From positions 1,510,501 to 1,574,500 of the forward strand of contig SMSO01000032.1 of NCBI GenBank assembly GCA_004764695.1: a stretch of 64,000 bases of DNA, written 5' to 3'. This document shows positions 42,356-53,900 of this stretch, piece by piece (positions within the stretch are counted from its first letter, which is position 1; each line of letters starts with the position of its first letter). The notes under the pieces were generated by a model, which saw only the letters and a list, made by a program, of their open reading frames with translations, had not been told where the DNA came from and ran no database searches. This DNA is from Schizochytrium sp. TIO01 (Eukaryota > Sar > Bigyra > Thraustochytrida > Thraustochytriidae). A program made the translations under genes and the position numbers.

Positions 42356-44014
42356 ATGGAGTGGGCGGGCGGAGCGAAGAAGGCCGTGGTGGTGCTGGTG
42401 GCAGTGGTTGCCTTGAGTGGGTGCTTAGTGCTCCTTGGAGGTTGCCAAGGGAGAAACTGGAATTCTCTGAGGAGTGCTGCGGAAGAAGGCACTGCGAGCG
42501 GAGAGCTCTATGAGTTCTGGGATAAGTACGGGAGCCCTGGGTCGAAGCTAGGAGTGACAAGCGTGGCGCCGGAGCTTGAATGCACGCAAAATGCATCGCA
42601 GCTGCACATTGCCCTTGTGGACGGGCCTGGCAACATGAGCATCTCGTGGACCTGCAAATGCTGGATTGCTCCAAACCAAGATTCGGAAAAATATAGCCTC
42701 AAAAATCTCAAACCTGGCGATTGGGAGGACTCTGAGCTCATAGCCCTGGTGTGGAAAAAGTCAGCTGGCAAAGAGAAAGCCTGGAAGGTTGGAGCAACTC
42801 GCAAACGCTACTTCATGAATTGGCATTATCGTGCACTCGCAACAAACCTCGAGTCTAACGAGGTATACTGTTACGAGGTAGGGCAAGCTGGAGACTGCTT
42901 TAAGACAGAGAGTACGGAGAGCCGCAAACCACAGGGCGTGCATTTTGCCTCACTTGGAGACATGGGAACCAATAACTCGATGGGCACAATAGCAGGACTC
43001 CTTCGTCGGAAAGAGTCCTATGACTTTGTCGTTCATGGTGGAGATATTGCATATGGAGATGACCTGGGTTTCATTCCTGACTTTGATAATCTTAACCCTA
43101 CTGAATACGGCCATGGGCCCCTTGGCTATGATCTTATCTATGATCAATTCATGAGCCAAATTGAGCCTCTTGCCGGTTCTGTGCCATACATGGTTGGAGT
43201 GGGGAACCATGATGTAAGCTGCGATATCTTTGTAGACATTGTATGCCCACAAGGCCAGAGAAATTTCTCTGCTTATCGCACTCGTTTTCGCATGCCCTCT
43301 GAGGAGAGTGGAGCTCATGGTGCCGATAGTATGTGGTACAGTTTTAACTATGGCAATGTTCACATCGCCATGATTGATACTGAAAGCGATTACTTCGGTG
43401 CACCTACACAATCTTGGACTCGTGTTGGGGGTGGGAGAGGTGGTGGATTTGGTGACCAGATCGCATGGTTTGAGAACGATATGGCTCTCGCAAGCCAAAA
43501 CCCTAACATCGACTGGATCGTAGTTGTTGGGCATCGCCCCCTTTACTCCTCAAAACCTGCCCTTCTGGATTTCCCTCCCATCTCGATCCTAGCGCTTCGA
43601 GCTTCCGTTGAGGAAACAATGAATAAGTACAAGGTTGACCTGTACATTGGTGCCCATATTCATATCTACGAGCGCCTTGGGCCTATTTCTCACGGAAAAC
43701 GCTGTGAAGGATATCCCTCTACAACTAACGATCCATATTTGGAGCCTGCGTGCCCTGTTTATCTTGTAAACGGTGCAGCAGGGAACTGTGAGACTGCAGA
43801 GAAACAAGGAATCGATCCATCTGATGTTGTAAGCGGCGTTTATAAAGAGTATGGTTTTGCCGATGTCCATGTTCACAACTCAACACATCTTGAGTGGACA
43901 TATTTCGTCACAACTGATGGAAAGGATGATGAGCGTGATTCTTTTTGGATCGTCAAGTCTGCGCCCCAGACAACTTCTCTTGAGAAAACAGAGATTCTCA
44001 AGGCTGAATCATAA
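42356..44014 (+). CDS. Purple acid phosphatase-like metallophosphoesterase
   Basis: The product is 552 residues. A hydrophobic segment at about residues 9-30 is a signal peptide or signal anchor, so the enzyme enters the secretory path. The N-terminal beta domain (LHIALVDGPGNMSISW) is of the purple acid phosphatase type. All five metal-binding blocks are present in order: SLGDMG (about 198), GGDIAYGD (about 228), GVGNHD (about 282), VVVGHRP (about 391) and GAHIHIYER (about 432). Family members use an Fe-Fe, Fe-Zn or Fe-Mn pair to hydrolyse phosphomonoesters at acid pH. A role in phosphate scavenging from the medium or vacuole is likely but inferred. The frame is intact, with normal length for the large plant/protist type. 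It converges with the RhoGEF gene, 305 bases between stops. Regulation by phosphate cannot be judged. Confidence 0.93.
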   Translation: MEWAGGAKKAVVVLVAVVALSGCLVLLGGCQGRNWNSLRSAAEEGTASGELYEFWDKYGSPGSKLGVTSVAPELECTQNASQLHIALVDGPGNMSISWTCKCWIAPNQDSEKYSLKNLKPGDWEDSELIALVWKKSAGKEKAWKVGATRKRYFMNWHYRALATNLESNEVYCYEVGQAGDCFKTESTESRKPQGVHFASLGDMGTNNSMGTIAGLLRRKESYDFVVHGGDIAYGDDLGFIPDFDNLNPTEYGHGPLGYDLIYDQFMSQIEPLAGSVPYMVGVGNHDVSCDIFVDIVCPQGQRNFSAYRTRFRMPSEESGAHGADSMWYSFNYGNVHIAMIDTESDYFGAPTQSWTRVGGGRGGGFGDQIAWFENDMALASQNPNIDWIVVVGHRPLYSSKPALLDFPPISILALRASVEETMNKYKVDLYIGAHIHIYERLGPISHGKRCEGYPSTTNDPYLEPACPVYLVNGAAGNCETAEKQGIDPSDVVSGVYKEYGFADVHVHNSTHLEWTYFVTTDGKDDERDSFWIVKSAPQTTSLEKTEILKAES

Positions 44015-44319
44015 CAGATTTGACCGCACAGTGTTGTCATTGTAATTATTCCATTTTCTCTATGCCCTATAGGGTTGTAGCTCAGGCGTGTAAATATCTC
44101 TTCAAGTTCGATTTTCATGCGCAGTTCCCACTTTTAATGGAGCTTTTTGCGTGGATATGTTTAAGCAATAGTATGATAATATACAATTAAGCCTTGTTTT
44201 GGGCGCAGTCGTTTTATTTTAAAGAGACGCCGTAATAATTTTATATGTAGACAATTTCTTTGTTGATAGTCGTCAAAAAAAAGTGGATATGATTTTCACA
44301 TCAACATACTAAGGTCTCT
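44015..44319. other. Convergent 3' spacer (phosphatase / RhoGEF)
   Basis: About 300 AT-rich bases between the stop codons of two convergent genes; the mRNA 3' ends must lie here. A stretch near 44075-44125 looks superficially like tRNA A and B boxes but is too compressed. Confidence 0.6.
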
Positions 44320-47208
44320 TCAAACTATCTCTGATGATGAAAGACCTCGTAAAAGACGTGGTCTAGGTGCTAATGGCGGTGGTATATCAAGGGAACCTTC
44401 GCTCCCATGGCATGGGAATGATGAGCACGGCAACAAGTGAGCAGAAGAGAAAGACCTCAATAGGTCTTTAGTCTTGGTTAGCGGCGTATTGTTATCAAAG
44501 CTTCTTTGATGATCTGCTGCGCTATCGAAGTCTGAAGCCTCTTCACGTTCAAGCTGGGCACATGAAGAATTTTCTATCTCTGGTCTGAAAGGACGATCCT
44601 GCTGGATACTTTTACGTCTATTTGGAAGGCGCGGTGGAAGCTGCGGTGGAACTTTTATGGAAGATACAGAACTTCGAACTTCTAAAGCTCCTTTTGTGAC
44701 TGTAGTCAACGTCTCACCACAATTCTGCAATTTTCGCACTGACTGGGGTAAACTAGATGAATCGAGCGCGTTTTGCGACTTACCTGGGGCCTTTGCAGTA
44801 GCAGTAAACCCAGTTGATGAGACTATGATGTCAGCATGTGATGTGGTAGACCTTAAACTGCAAAAATCTATCATTGAGGTAGAGGAATGTTTGATGCTTA
44901 GCGAGTGTGAACGCCCCGCTATTGAACTTTCTCTTGTAGGGATTAGCAAAGCACATTCTGAGGCATGCCGCCTTACAATAGGCGGCTTTGGTGGTAATGG
45001 TGGAGGTACTGATAAAGCCTCCGGACGATCCCAGCTTACTTCTTTGGTATGGATGTTCCAAAAGTAGGCTTCTCCATCTGCATCGCGTGCTTCTCGCCAA
45101 TCGGAAGGAAGAGATGATACCGTTAAAGGCGAAGCGAGGTCGAAAGGGTAGCCAGCGGTTGATGCACTCGAGAACGAAGCTTCAGAACTCAAAGAACTAC
45201 GATTATCATCAGTGCTGTAATCATCAAGATGTGAAACGCCCCCTGTAATAAATTGAACTGATAGTGGACGAGAAGCAAGTTCATGTGCACCTCGAAGAGA
45301 GCCATAACCTCGATTCAAACGGTCCGAAGATTGCGAATCTGAATAATTGGAACCATCAGGATGACTTTCGCTCCTTATGTGCCCTGGCCCACCAGATATA
45401 GAAGCCTTGGATAAATTAAGCGACGAACTTCCACAGAATGTTGAAATCATTGTTGGCATACTCTCGCGGCGTCGTAGTTCTGTACCAAGCCTCTCATCTA
45501 GATCACCTGTATCGCTCGCTGATACAGAGGAAAAGGCACTCTCTGTAAGTTGCGAAAAGCATTTTTGACAAACCCGTTTCAGTTTACTTTGCTTTAGATT
45601 TTGTAGACGCCAACGGTGAGGTGAACATTTGTCACATACAATGATGCCACATCGGCGGCACTGATAGCGCCTACGAAGATAGGTGAATTCAATCAAGCAT
45701 AGAGTGCACGAGCTCACGTCTGCACCAGAACTACGTACAGGCGCATGCTCTACATGACGCGATGTATTCAATTCTTTTGTTCCAGGTTGCACTAAATAGT
45801 CGAAATCAGATACGGAAGAGTTACGCCCGTCGGAGGAAGCAGATCCTATGAAAACAAGCTTTGCTCCAGCACGAATCTGACTAACACGTTGCCGCTCGGC
45901 AATATTTTCACAAATCTCTTCCACCCACTGGTCCCGCTCTTTTACACTAGAGGCGATAATTTTGAAAGATTTTGTAGGGCTCAAGACCTGCAGCTGTGGT
46001 TCTCCTGTTGTAGAACTTTCGCATGCCGAGGCCTCAGCTAACGAGAGATCAATCGTTCGATGATAGCGGTAGAATTCTTTACGACGAGGGTTTCCTGTGC
46101 GATTAACATTTAAATTTGGAATTGGAATTTGACTACCATAAATGAGGATGTCATTAAATAACACAAACAGAGACAGTTTTGTCTTCCGTTTGCAGACCTT
46201 TCGTAGAACAGCCTCGCGAATAAACCAGCGCTGTGGAGAAACGAGAGAAATGCTATTTCCAAACTTAGCCTGTACCGCAAGAACTGCATTGCGACGTTCG
46301 TGGTCACGAAGGTTATCGTTGATACTCTTTGCCACACTTGAAATTTTGCCTAACGCTGACACAATACCAGCGTGCTCAGGATGGGTAGCATCTGTTTGTC
46401 GTAAAAGCTCTTTAAGTAGAAGCTCGTATCGCGGGACTCGTTGCACAGGTAAAATCAAATAGCTGTCCAAGCTGCATGATGCGCATTCAGGTAAAGTCTC
46501 ACAACGTAAGCAAAACGCCTTAAATGCCGGTCTTTCTAATAGCATGCGATGAGTCTCAAGGGCTCTGTGGTGACTGTTTACGTATGATGTGTATAGTTTA
46601 AACAGTGGTGCAAGGCTAGAAAACATCGAACCTATATGCTCGTCAAGTTTACCACGTTCCATATATATTGTCATATCACCGTACACCTTCTCGCTTATCC
46701 GCAAAACTGCCTCAACATCAGAAAAGAGAGCATGCACTTCATCAAGATTAAGCATAGGCGTGATGCTGCGGGCATCTAGACGAAGTGGACTGACGTACAC
46801 TTTAACTAACGTTTTAAGATTATTCAAATACGAGCGCTCCGTGGCATATAATTCTCGCACAACTTTTTGCCTCGCTGAAAGACTCTTGTCATTAATAAAG
46901 CTAGATGCGGGTACCTCATTCGCAGCATTCGTAGAAAGGTGATCTCTATATTCTCGCATAGCTACTTCCCTTGCTAAACCCCTCTTACCATTATTCAAGC
47001 TCGTGTCATTCTCGACATCCCGTCGTAGGTAATGTGCCTCATGAAGGTCTAATCCTGAAGTACTCGTTGACCTCAGCGAGTGCGTATCTTGAAGGTCCTC
47101 ATGGCAGTTCATGACAGCTTTGCCGGGTTTCACCGATGAGAAATCACACTCAGAGTTATGGATCCCATCCAATGACTTTGTCAAGGGTTCTGACATGATA
47201 TAATGCAT
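44320..47208 (-). CDS. Rho guanine-nucleotide exchange factor with DH, PH, FYVE and WW domains
   Basis: The product is 962 residues. The DH (RhoGEF) domain runs about 110-305, starting RQKVVRELYATERSYLNNL. The PH domain (about 320-425) contains LSLFVLFNDILIYGS. A FYVE-type zinc finger (about 500-555) has CTLCLIEF, RRRYQCRRCG, CDKC and CQKC, with eight Cys positions. A WW domain lies near 704-735 (DWREARDADGEAYFWN to VSWDRP). The rest is Ser-rich, ending in proline-rich PPPLAPRP-type stretches that could bind SH3 or WW domains. DH-PH modules load GTP on Rho-family GTPases; FYVE suggests recruitment to PI3P endosomes. The order resembles animal FGD proteins, but a WW domain replaces their second PH domain. 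Two ATGs four codons apart could start it. Confidence 0.9.
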   Translation of the reverse strand: MHYIMSEPLTKSLDGIHNSECDFSSVKPGKAVMNCHEDLQDTHSLRSTSTSGLDLHEAHYLRRDVENDTSLNNGKRGLAREVAMREYRDHLSTNAANEVPASSFINDKSLSARQKVVRELYATERSYLNNLKTLVKVYVSPLRLDARSITPMLNLDEVHALFSDVEAVLRISEKVYGDMTIYMERGKLDEHIGSMFSSLAPLFKLYTSYVNSHHRALETHRMLLERPAFKAFCLRCETLPECASCSLDSYLILPVQRVPRYELLLKELLRQTDATHPEHAGIVSALGKISSVAKSINDNLRDHERRNAVLAVQAKFGNSISLVSPQRWFIREAVLRKVCKRKTKLSLFVLFNDILIYGSQIPIPNLNVNRTGNPRRKEFYRYHRTIDLSLAEASACESSTTGEPQLQVLSPTKSFKIIASSVKERDQWVEEICENIAERQRVSQIRAGAKLVFIGSASSDGRNSSVSDFDYLVQPGTKELNTSRHVEHAPVRSSGADVSSCTLCLIEFTYLRRRYQCRRCGIIVCDKCSPHRWRLQNLKQSKLKRVCQKCFSQLTESAFSSVSASDTGDLDERLGTELRRRESMPTMISTFCGSSSLNLSKASISGGPGHIRSESHPDGSNYSDSQSSDRLNRGYGSLRGAHELASRPLSVQFITGGVSHLDDYSTDDNRSSLSSEASFSSASTAGYPFDLASPLTVSSLPSDWREARDADGEAYFWNIHTKEVSWDRPEALSVPPPLPPKPPIVRRHASECALLIPTRESSIAGRSHSLSIKHSSTSMIDFCSLRSTTSHADIIVSSTGFTATAKAPGKSQNALDSSSLPQSVRKLQNCGETLTTVTKGALEVRSSVSSIKVPPQLPPRLPNRRKSIQQDRPFRPEIENSSCAQLEREEASDFDSAADHQRSFDNNTPLTKTKDLLRSFSSAHLLPCSSFPCHGSEGSLDIPPPLAPRPRLLRGLSSSEIV

Positions 47209-49434
47209 GCGTAATAGATATGTTAGGTACGACTTTTAATCTGCGCCGTGCTCCTCAAGCGATAATTGCGTGCCTCAAGATGGTTATAAGGAAAAGTATC
47301 TGCAATGGATGTTTGTCTCCTCTCGTATATAAAACGCTCAAACTTTGTGCACTCAATGCATGCAGCGATATCCCTGACTGCGTGACAAGGTCTTGGTGGA
47401 AGGTGGTCGCTTAGTCCGGGAGGTTTGCTGTGTCCCAATGCGAGATTGCTATCACGACAGGAAAGCCCCAACAATCAAAGCGTAATTTTGGGATAGAAAA
47501 GGTCTGGGTACCGTGGGGGCCTTTGTCTTTGGGTTTGGCAATGCTACTTACACTCAAAGTTTTGTTATTAATAAGATTGGCATGCCTGAATTAGGTTAGT
47601 ATGTTTGAAAGCTACTGCTTAGAAAATCCATAATTAAAGAATGTTTCTTTTTTTACATGGACAGCTTTTGTATTGATGGACTCAATTTTGCGGGAGCGCC
47701 CTGATAGCACGAGAAATATTTTAGTGGAGTGGATTGTGCCTCGAGGTTGTGTCATTTGTCGTAACCGTTTTTGAGGCTTTCGATGTAATGAAAAGTATCT
47801 TACGAAACAGTTCTCGCTTTTGCTTTTGCTGGTCAACCATCCCATCTTCAGAAAAATAAACTCTCATTTGCTCAAAGGAGCCATCAAAGTCTAGCGAGGA
47901 AGTTACCTCCTATTCTACGAGAAGCTCAGTCTCTTAATTCTGGCAAGACCCTCCCAAGTACAGCTACGACCTTCATGATACCAGGTCTCAAAATATCAAC
48001 TTACAAGGAGGCTATATATATTACATCATATTTTACTGTACTTCTTTAGAAATAGATGAGACCGAGGCGCTTTTTCACAAACTCTAGCTACACACTTATT
48101 TTGACCTTGATAGCATAAATGACCTGCTCTAAAGGCTGTCTCAAGGCCTACAGCTCTTTGCCGTTGACCAGTAAGTTCTACATCTTCTCGACGAGCCGCT
48201 TATATAGCCTTTTAAGTGCCAATTTTGAGCCATCTCCAGAAGGTTGTCCGCCTCATGCCACTACTCCCTCGGGCTGGTGAAAGGTGTGTGATTGTATTTA
48301 TTTCTAAGGTATGTACTATTACCTAACTAGCAAGTGCTTGAGCTGGCCAAGGGTAGGTAGAAGAGCACGAGGCCGCATGTCTGGTTGTCAGAACGCCCTT
48401 TAGAGTGAAGGTGACGATTATGGAGGTCAGAACCGAGCGACTGTAAACGTTAAATTCTCACTTAGTCATACAATTGATAGATTGTTATCTCAACTTTTGG
48501 ACTTCACAGCGAGGAATAAGAAATGATATCATATAATAAAAAGCAAATTTACCTAAAAACAAAGGGATTTAATCAAAGAACATTTATCTATCTAAAAGTT
48601 CTTCAGACGTCTCAGCTCACAGTGAAGTTAGCTATGGGTCGAGCTTTAATGAACTAAATTGAGACGTACATTCCAATAGAATAAGCGGCTTATAAGGATG
48701 AAATAGCCAATTCCTAACCTGCGCGATTTCCAATGGGAGGGATTATCAAGATAATTTAAAATCTTAATATTATTCCCTTTAAAAATAAAAAATAAAACAA
48801 GGGAAAAATTATGCCTCCTCCCTAGAGAAAAGAAAACTTATGTTGCGCTTGCTTTTTATTTTTTTAATAGGAGTTTAGGAATCGCTTTTTGTATTGCTTT
48901 TCCCGTGACTGCTGTAAGTCGTCTTCAACAAAACCTCAAAAGCTGTGGAATCGGATAGATACAGATATAGATAGATAGCCTAGTTTAGAGAAATCATCCA
49001 CCGGCGAATTGCATGCTCTCCTTAGTAAATGGAGGTCCATTTCTGAAGTTTAATTGTTGCGATAGTGTACTGCACTATCCTGCAAGGCTGCCAGAGTGTA
49101 GGCCTATGCCCAGTTTTAACTGCGAATATTGTACAAATGGCTGTTCATCAACAACATAGCAGAGTGCGGTAGGAGATCTCCAGAGCTAGTGGTGTACTTT
49201 GAAATTTGAAGTGCGATATTAGAGTGCATATATAGTAAATTAGCATGGCTTGTGTGAATAGGCGCGGGAGTAACTGTTATACGCTAGGTAAACTCATGTA
49301 AGCAACAAGGCCTTCCACAGTCCTGAAACTTGGTAACATCAGACCCTGTCCTTATCTGCTGGTGTTATAAAAGAATGAACCTCAACATACTACTGGGATA
49401 CTGTAAATGCTTAGAGTAAGTCTGCCACCCAATC
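47209..49434. other. Spacer upstream of the RhoGEF gene, no gene seen
   Basis: About 2.2 kb holding the RhoGEF promoter and, at its far end, the 3' side of the small spliced gene. It is AT-rich from 48.4 to 48.9 kb. A TACTAAC on the - strand near 47590 and a GTAAGT about 50 bases on resemble splice signals, but no open frame links them. Confidence 0.5.
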
Positions 49435-50128
49435 TCATGAGTCCTTTTTCAAATTTTCTGAAGTCTTTTTGGCTTCACTTTGAGATGAGGTGACCTGCTG
49501 GTCAAGGAATTTACGAAGAAATTTAATCTGCTTGAGAATCAGCTCCCAAACTAAATACCAAGCTGATTTTTCCAATGTATAAGATTCAGATGACCACAAA
49601 AGAGAGAAGTTAGTATAAGTTGACTGTCCGATAGATTGGTGTCATACAAAACGCTACTTCTACCTGACCAGGCGCAATTGAATTCATTGTTCTCTCAGAG
49701 AACCGAATTGATTCCTATTGAAGACTCTAGATGAGAACAAAGTCAGAACCCCTCCTCTAAGGACGCTGCGTTCAAGAGAAATACAGAAAGAGTTTTTGAG
49801 AGGTAGATTGCTTCTCCGACAACTTTCACCAAATCTAAGGAATTATTCCACCTCAATAATTCATTCTGGACCAAGTTCTAATTAACGTACCTGCCACAAT
49901 AACAGAGAGCGTAAGCATGATGCCGAGACCAACGTAAAGTTTCGCAGCCCAAGATAAGGTCACATTATCCACATTGTCGTTCTCTGGTGAAGTCACCGTC
50001 ACCCGTTGTTTCTGCAGGGATGATCCTGAAAGGCTACTGCTAAACTCGTCCGCCAGAGCCTGAACAGTTACAACGCTTGCATAAAATAAAGCCAAGGTCA
50101 ATTGCAAAAAAGATGCAAGCCCAGGCAT
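49435..50128 (-). CDS. Small membrane protein with signal peptide, two exons
   Basis: The exons are 49891-50128 and 49435-49562, giving 121 residues. The 328-base intron has donor CAG/GTACGT, a TACTAAC branch site 46 bases before the acceptor AAATCAG, and a phase 1 join. The ATG at 50128 starts a signal peptide (PGLASFLQLTLALFYASVVT, cleavage near VQALA). A short polar luminal part follows, then one membrane helix (VGLGIMLTLSVIVA), then the exon 2 sequence WYLVWELILKQIKFLRKFLD, a basic amphipathic continuation, and a polar tail ending NLKKDS. Exon 2 reads in frame only after this splice and looks like true protein, which is the main support. Without splicing the frame would end four residues into non-conserved Leu-Ile-Arg sequence. 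I do not recognise the family. An ER or Golgi single-pass protein is inferred. Confidence 0.65.
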
Positions 50129-50968
50129 TTCCCTGACGTGTTTCAGTGTTTCCAAACTTTTTCTTTTGGTGCGCGCCGTGGACGTGTCAGAAAGGGTATA
50201 TTTACGTTCTGCGTGTTCGTGGGAGCACCAGGGCCCCAAACGGCCATCCAGCTGCAAAGACCACGTTCACACGCACGGAGCTCCTGAGGTGTGGCAGAGA
50301 CAGCTCAAGGAAACTGGGTCGAAGGCAAGCGTTGACAGCCGCCAAAGATAGGCAAGTGTTATTCCTGTTCTGCAGGATGCATGCAAGGAGTTGAGGAGCA
50401 CTGGAGTATTTCTTACTACTAGGATAAGTGGTATTACTAAGGGCGACAGTAGATAAGAGGAAATTCTTCTTCAAAATGATACCACATTTGGTCATGCACA
50501 AGCTCCAACATTTCTCACTCTCCAGGGTTTCCTCGAAGCTCTCTATAAGAAACTAATGCACGTGATTGTCCTTTTTCGCAATCATTATCAACATCTTTAC
50601 CATCTGTTCAATCAGCGCATCTTCTTTGTCACAAAGTCGTCATTGAGCGCGCAACTCTTGGAACTCTTGGAACTCTTAGAATATGTCTATTTTTCAATTT
50701 AAAAACAGAACAAAACAAAACAAAAACAGAAACAGCCTGAAGTTTTAAAAAAGAACGGTTCCGGGGATAGAGAACGAATACTACCATAGCGAACGTAATA
50801 CAAAGAAAGCAAGGTACAGAGTAGAGTTCAAGTTGAATCAAACCCTGGTTTTGGACCTCGCGAACCCTCAAATTGCTCGTGACGTGCGGGCAAAGCACGG
50901 CTGGGGCGTGCTAGAGGCGCGCGGAGGCGCATAGAAGGTCCCGGGCCAACGCAGAAGTCCCTCGGGCT
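50129..50968. other. Divergent promoter spacer (small membrane protein / SUN protein)
   Basis: About 840 bases between divergent genes. The 150 bases nearest the SUN gene are GC-rich. The part just upstream of the small gene holds several overlapping open frames on both strands with no domain. An A-rich AAAACA stretch lies near 50700-50740. Confidence 0.55.
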
Positions 50969-53900
50969 ATGACGAGCTCGCAAGCGGGCCGCAGCCGGCG
51001 CGCTGTTTCTGCGCGGACAGGCTGGCCTCAGTCCTTCGTGGCCGTTCTCGTGCTCGCGGCTGTCATATGCGTTGCCACCGTCGCTCAGGCCGATGTCGCG
51101 GACGTAGCAGAGGTCTGCGCGACGGGATCAGGGGCTATGCCAGGTGTAAAGGGCAATCCTGAATCGCTTATCGTACCAGAGACGGTGTGTGATGCTGCCT
51201 CCGATGCCTCTCAAGCACGGTTCGCGAGCTTTGAAGAACAAAAATCAAAGCCATCGCTAACGAATCTGAAACTCACTACCGAATCGAAAGCAGAACCAAG
51301 CGAGGATCTAGACAATGATTCAGACCCCAGTTTTCACTCCAGTATTGACTCAGGCTTAGACTTAGGTTTGGAATCTGACATGGTACCGGAAAACAACTTG
51401 GAGAACAGTAAGGAGGCGTCGAATAATGTACATTCGAAAGTTGGGGATGACCAAGATGTGGAAACAATAGCAGAAACGCCCCGAGAGAAAAAACGAGAAC
51501 CGTTGAGGGTCCTCAGCCCGGACGAATTCAAGAAGAAGCTCTTAGGTAACCAGACAGCCAATCTAAGCGCGAACGCAGCTGAGGAAGCTGAGCTGCATTT
51601 AGGGCAGAGCCAGAATGGCCAGAACTCTGAGCAACACCAACAGGCCACGTCTCACCATGAGCCAGAAAAGAACACGGAAAGTTCACTTTCAAAAGACGTG
51701 ATTAAGGATGAAGAATCTAGTCAGGAAGCAGAGAAGGATGCTAGTGAGGCAGAAGTGGAAATATTGGAAACGTCAAGTTCAGATGTTGTCAAGGATGAGG
51801 CCACAGGCCTTGGGCTGGTTGGGCTGGAGAATCGTGAAACAGAATATTTCGCTAGTGAGGATGTCCGTACTCATGAAGGCGATACAGATGCCGAGGTCGA
51901 GAAAGAGGCCACTGGCGACGATGTTTCTGTAGAACAGGAGCGTTTGGTTCCCTCAGCAATTGAAACTACTTCAGATGATAGCGTAATGAAGTCCCATCAA
52001 GACTCAGCTCAAAGAACGGTCGCTGAAGGTAAGCCGACTGAATTGCAAAATACAGCAAGCTCTGCTACAGCACCATCCTCAAACTCCGAGACAGCAGCGC
52101 CGACAAACATCGTCGCGAAAGCTAGTGCTAAACCTGATGAAATTGTAAAGTCCTCCCCTGCACAAGAGCCTCCATCGCGCAGCTTCACAGGTAATATGGG
52201 AACTGAGATGGAGCTTGCACGCAGACGCCGTCAAATTGAGGATGCCCTTGCTCAAGCTAAGGAGGAGAAAGCTGTTGAAGAGGCGATCTTGCAGGCTATC
52301 GAGGATGAGAAGTTCTCTTCAAGCGGAAAATTACTTAGCGAGGATGTAAGCGAGGCAAGTAGCGAAGGCGTTGTTGACTCCAATATGCAGCATGAAGTCG
52401 ACGACTCTGATCATCAAGAAGAGTCAAACTTATTTAACTATGCTTCACTAGACGCTGGCGCTATTATCCTCGGCTCCAACAAGGGTATGAAAGGTAGTTC
52501 ATCTCTTCTTGTAGACGATCGTGACAAATACGCGCTTTCACCTTGTGAGGAAAGCAAGTGGGTTACGATTGGCTTGAGCGAAGAGATTGAACCGGATGGA
52601 ATTGAAATTTCTAACTGGGAAAGATATTCCTCCACTTTGCGCAATTTTGAGGTGTGGGGCGCAAGCAAGTATCCTCAGTCTGATTGGATTTTACTGGGTG
52701 AATACGAAGCAGCACCTACTCGCATTGGTGTTCAAACCTTTACGATCCAAAATAAGGCATGGGTCAGATACCTCAAGTTCCGTTTCTTGACCCATTATGA
52801 TGATGAGTTTTACTGCACGCTAACTGAAATTCGGGTGTTTGGCTCTACCGATAAATTCGAGAAGATCCATAATGATCTTGATCGTAAAAGTAAGGAGATT
52901 CGGGCACTGAAGGAAAGTATTGACAATGCTTTCGTGCATGTGCCAGGTGGGTCTGGGGTCGCATCAGAGAATGGTTTTGTCGTCGGTGAAGCACATCATT
53001 TTGGCAATGATGAGCCACCTTCGATGATCGGTAGTAATAGTAATGACCATGCTGGGTCTGATGGGATCGGACTCGCAAATGATTCAACTGGTGTTTCTGT
53101 CTCAGGAACTGATGAGTTCATATCGTCCAACGACGCAAACGCTGGCGATAATACGGGGGTTCTACAGGAAGCAACTTCCGCGCCTAGTTCTACAAACCAG
53201 GATGTCATAGAGATAAATACCTCTCCAGAGGAAACAAGTGCCTCAGGATCTACTTTAGACAACACTGTGGATGATTTAGACAAGAATACTGGCGGAATGC
53301 AGGTTGATAATGTAGCAACGTCTCAGGTTGCAACTAAAACATCGAAGTCACCTCGGTTTCCAAACGGAATTCATTTATCTGCAACACAACCTCTCGAACC
53401 CGTTAGCGTACCTCCTACAGATTCTGAGGTTCAAACTACTCATGCACCTCAACAGCCTCCTATTCAACCTGCAGTTTTGAACTTGCGTGTGGTATCGGAT
53501 GATGAAAACTGCGCACCTGGAGAAGTTGAGGTTTCTTCTCTTGACGATGGCGCTGCAGCTGCCACTGGGATGTGCGCCGTATATGCCTTAGATACAAACA
53601 TGGTTAATGACAATCTGATGGACGCAATTGTAGAAGTTCTTATCCTCAACGGAAAACATACTGGCTCAGAGGTTGATGTTTGGACCTCGTGCCCTGAGCC
53701 CTTTGATGAAATTGGCATTTTGGATAGTGCAACAGAAAAAAAGAAAATCAAGGATGAGAAAGAGCAAGAGCAAGAGCAAGAGATTAACGAGACACCTGTA
53801 ATTCTGTGTGTATACCGCAGTCCTCTGTCTCCAGACTCTAAGCGGTTGGGATACTTGAGTTTGCGAAGTCATACAAATACATCAACTGGTCAATGCGCAT

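Noticed and set aside
44072-44126. tRNA-like boxes (TAGCTCAGGCG and AAGTTCGATT)
   Set aside because: The boxes are only about 28 bases apart, no acceptor stem can be formed and there is no anticodon arm.
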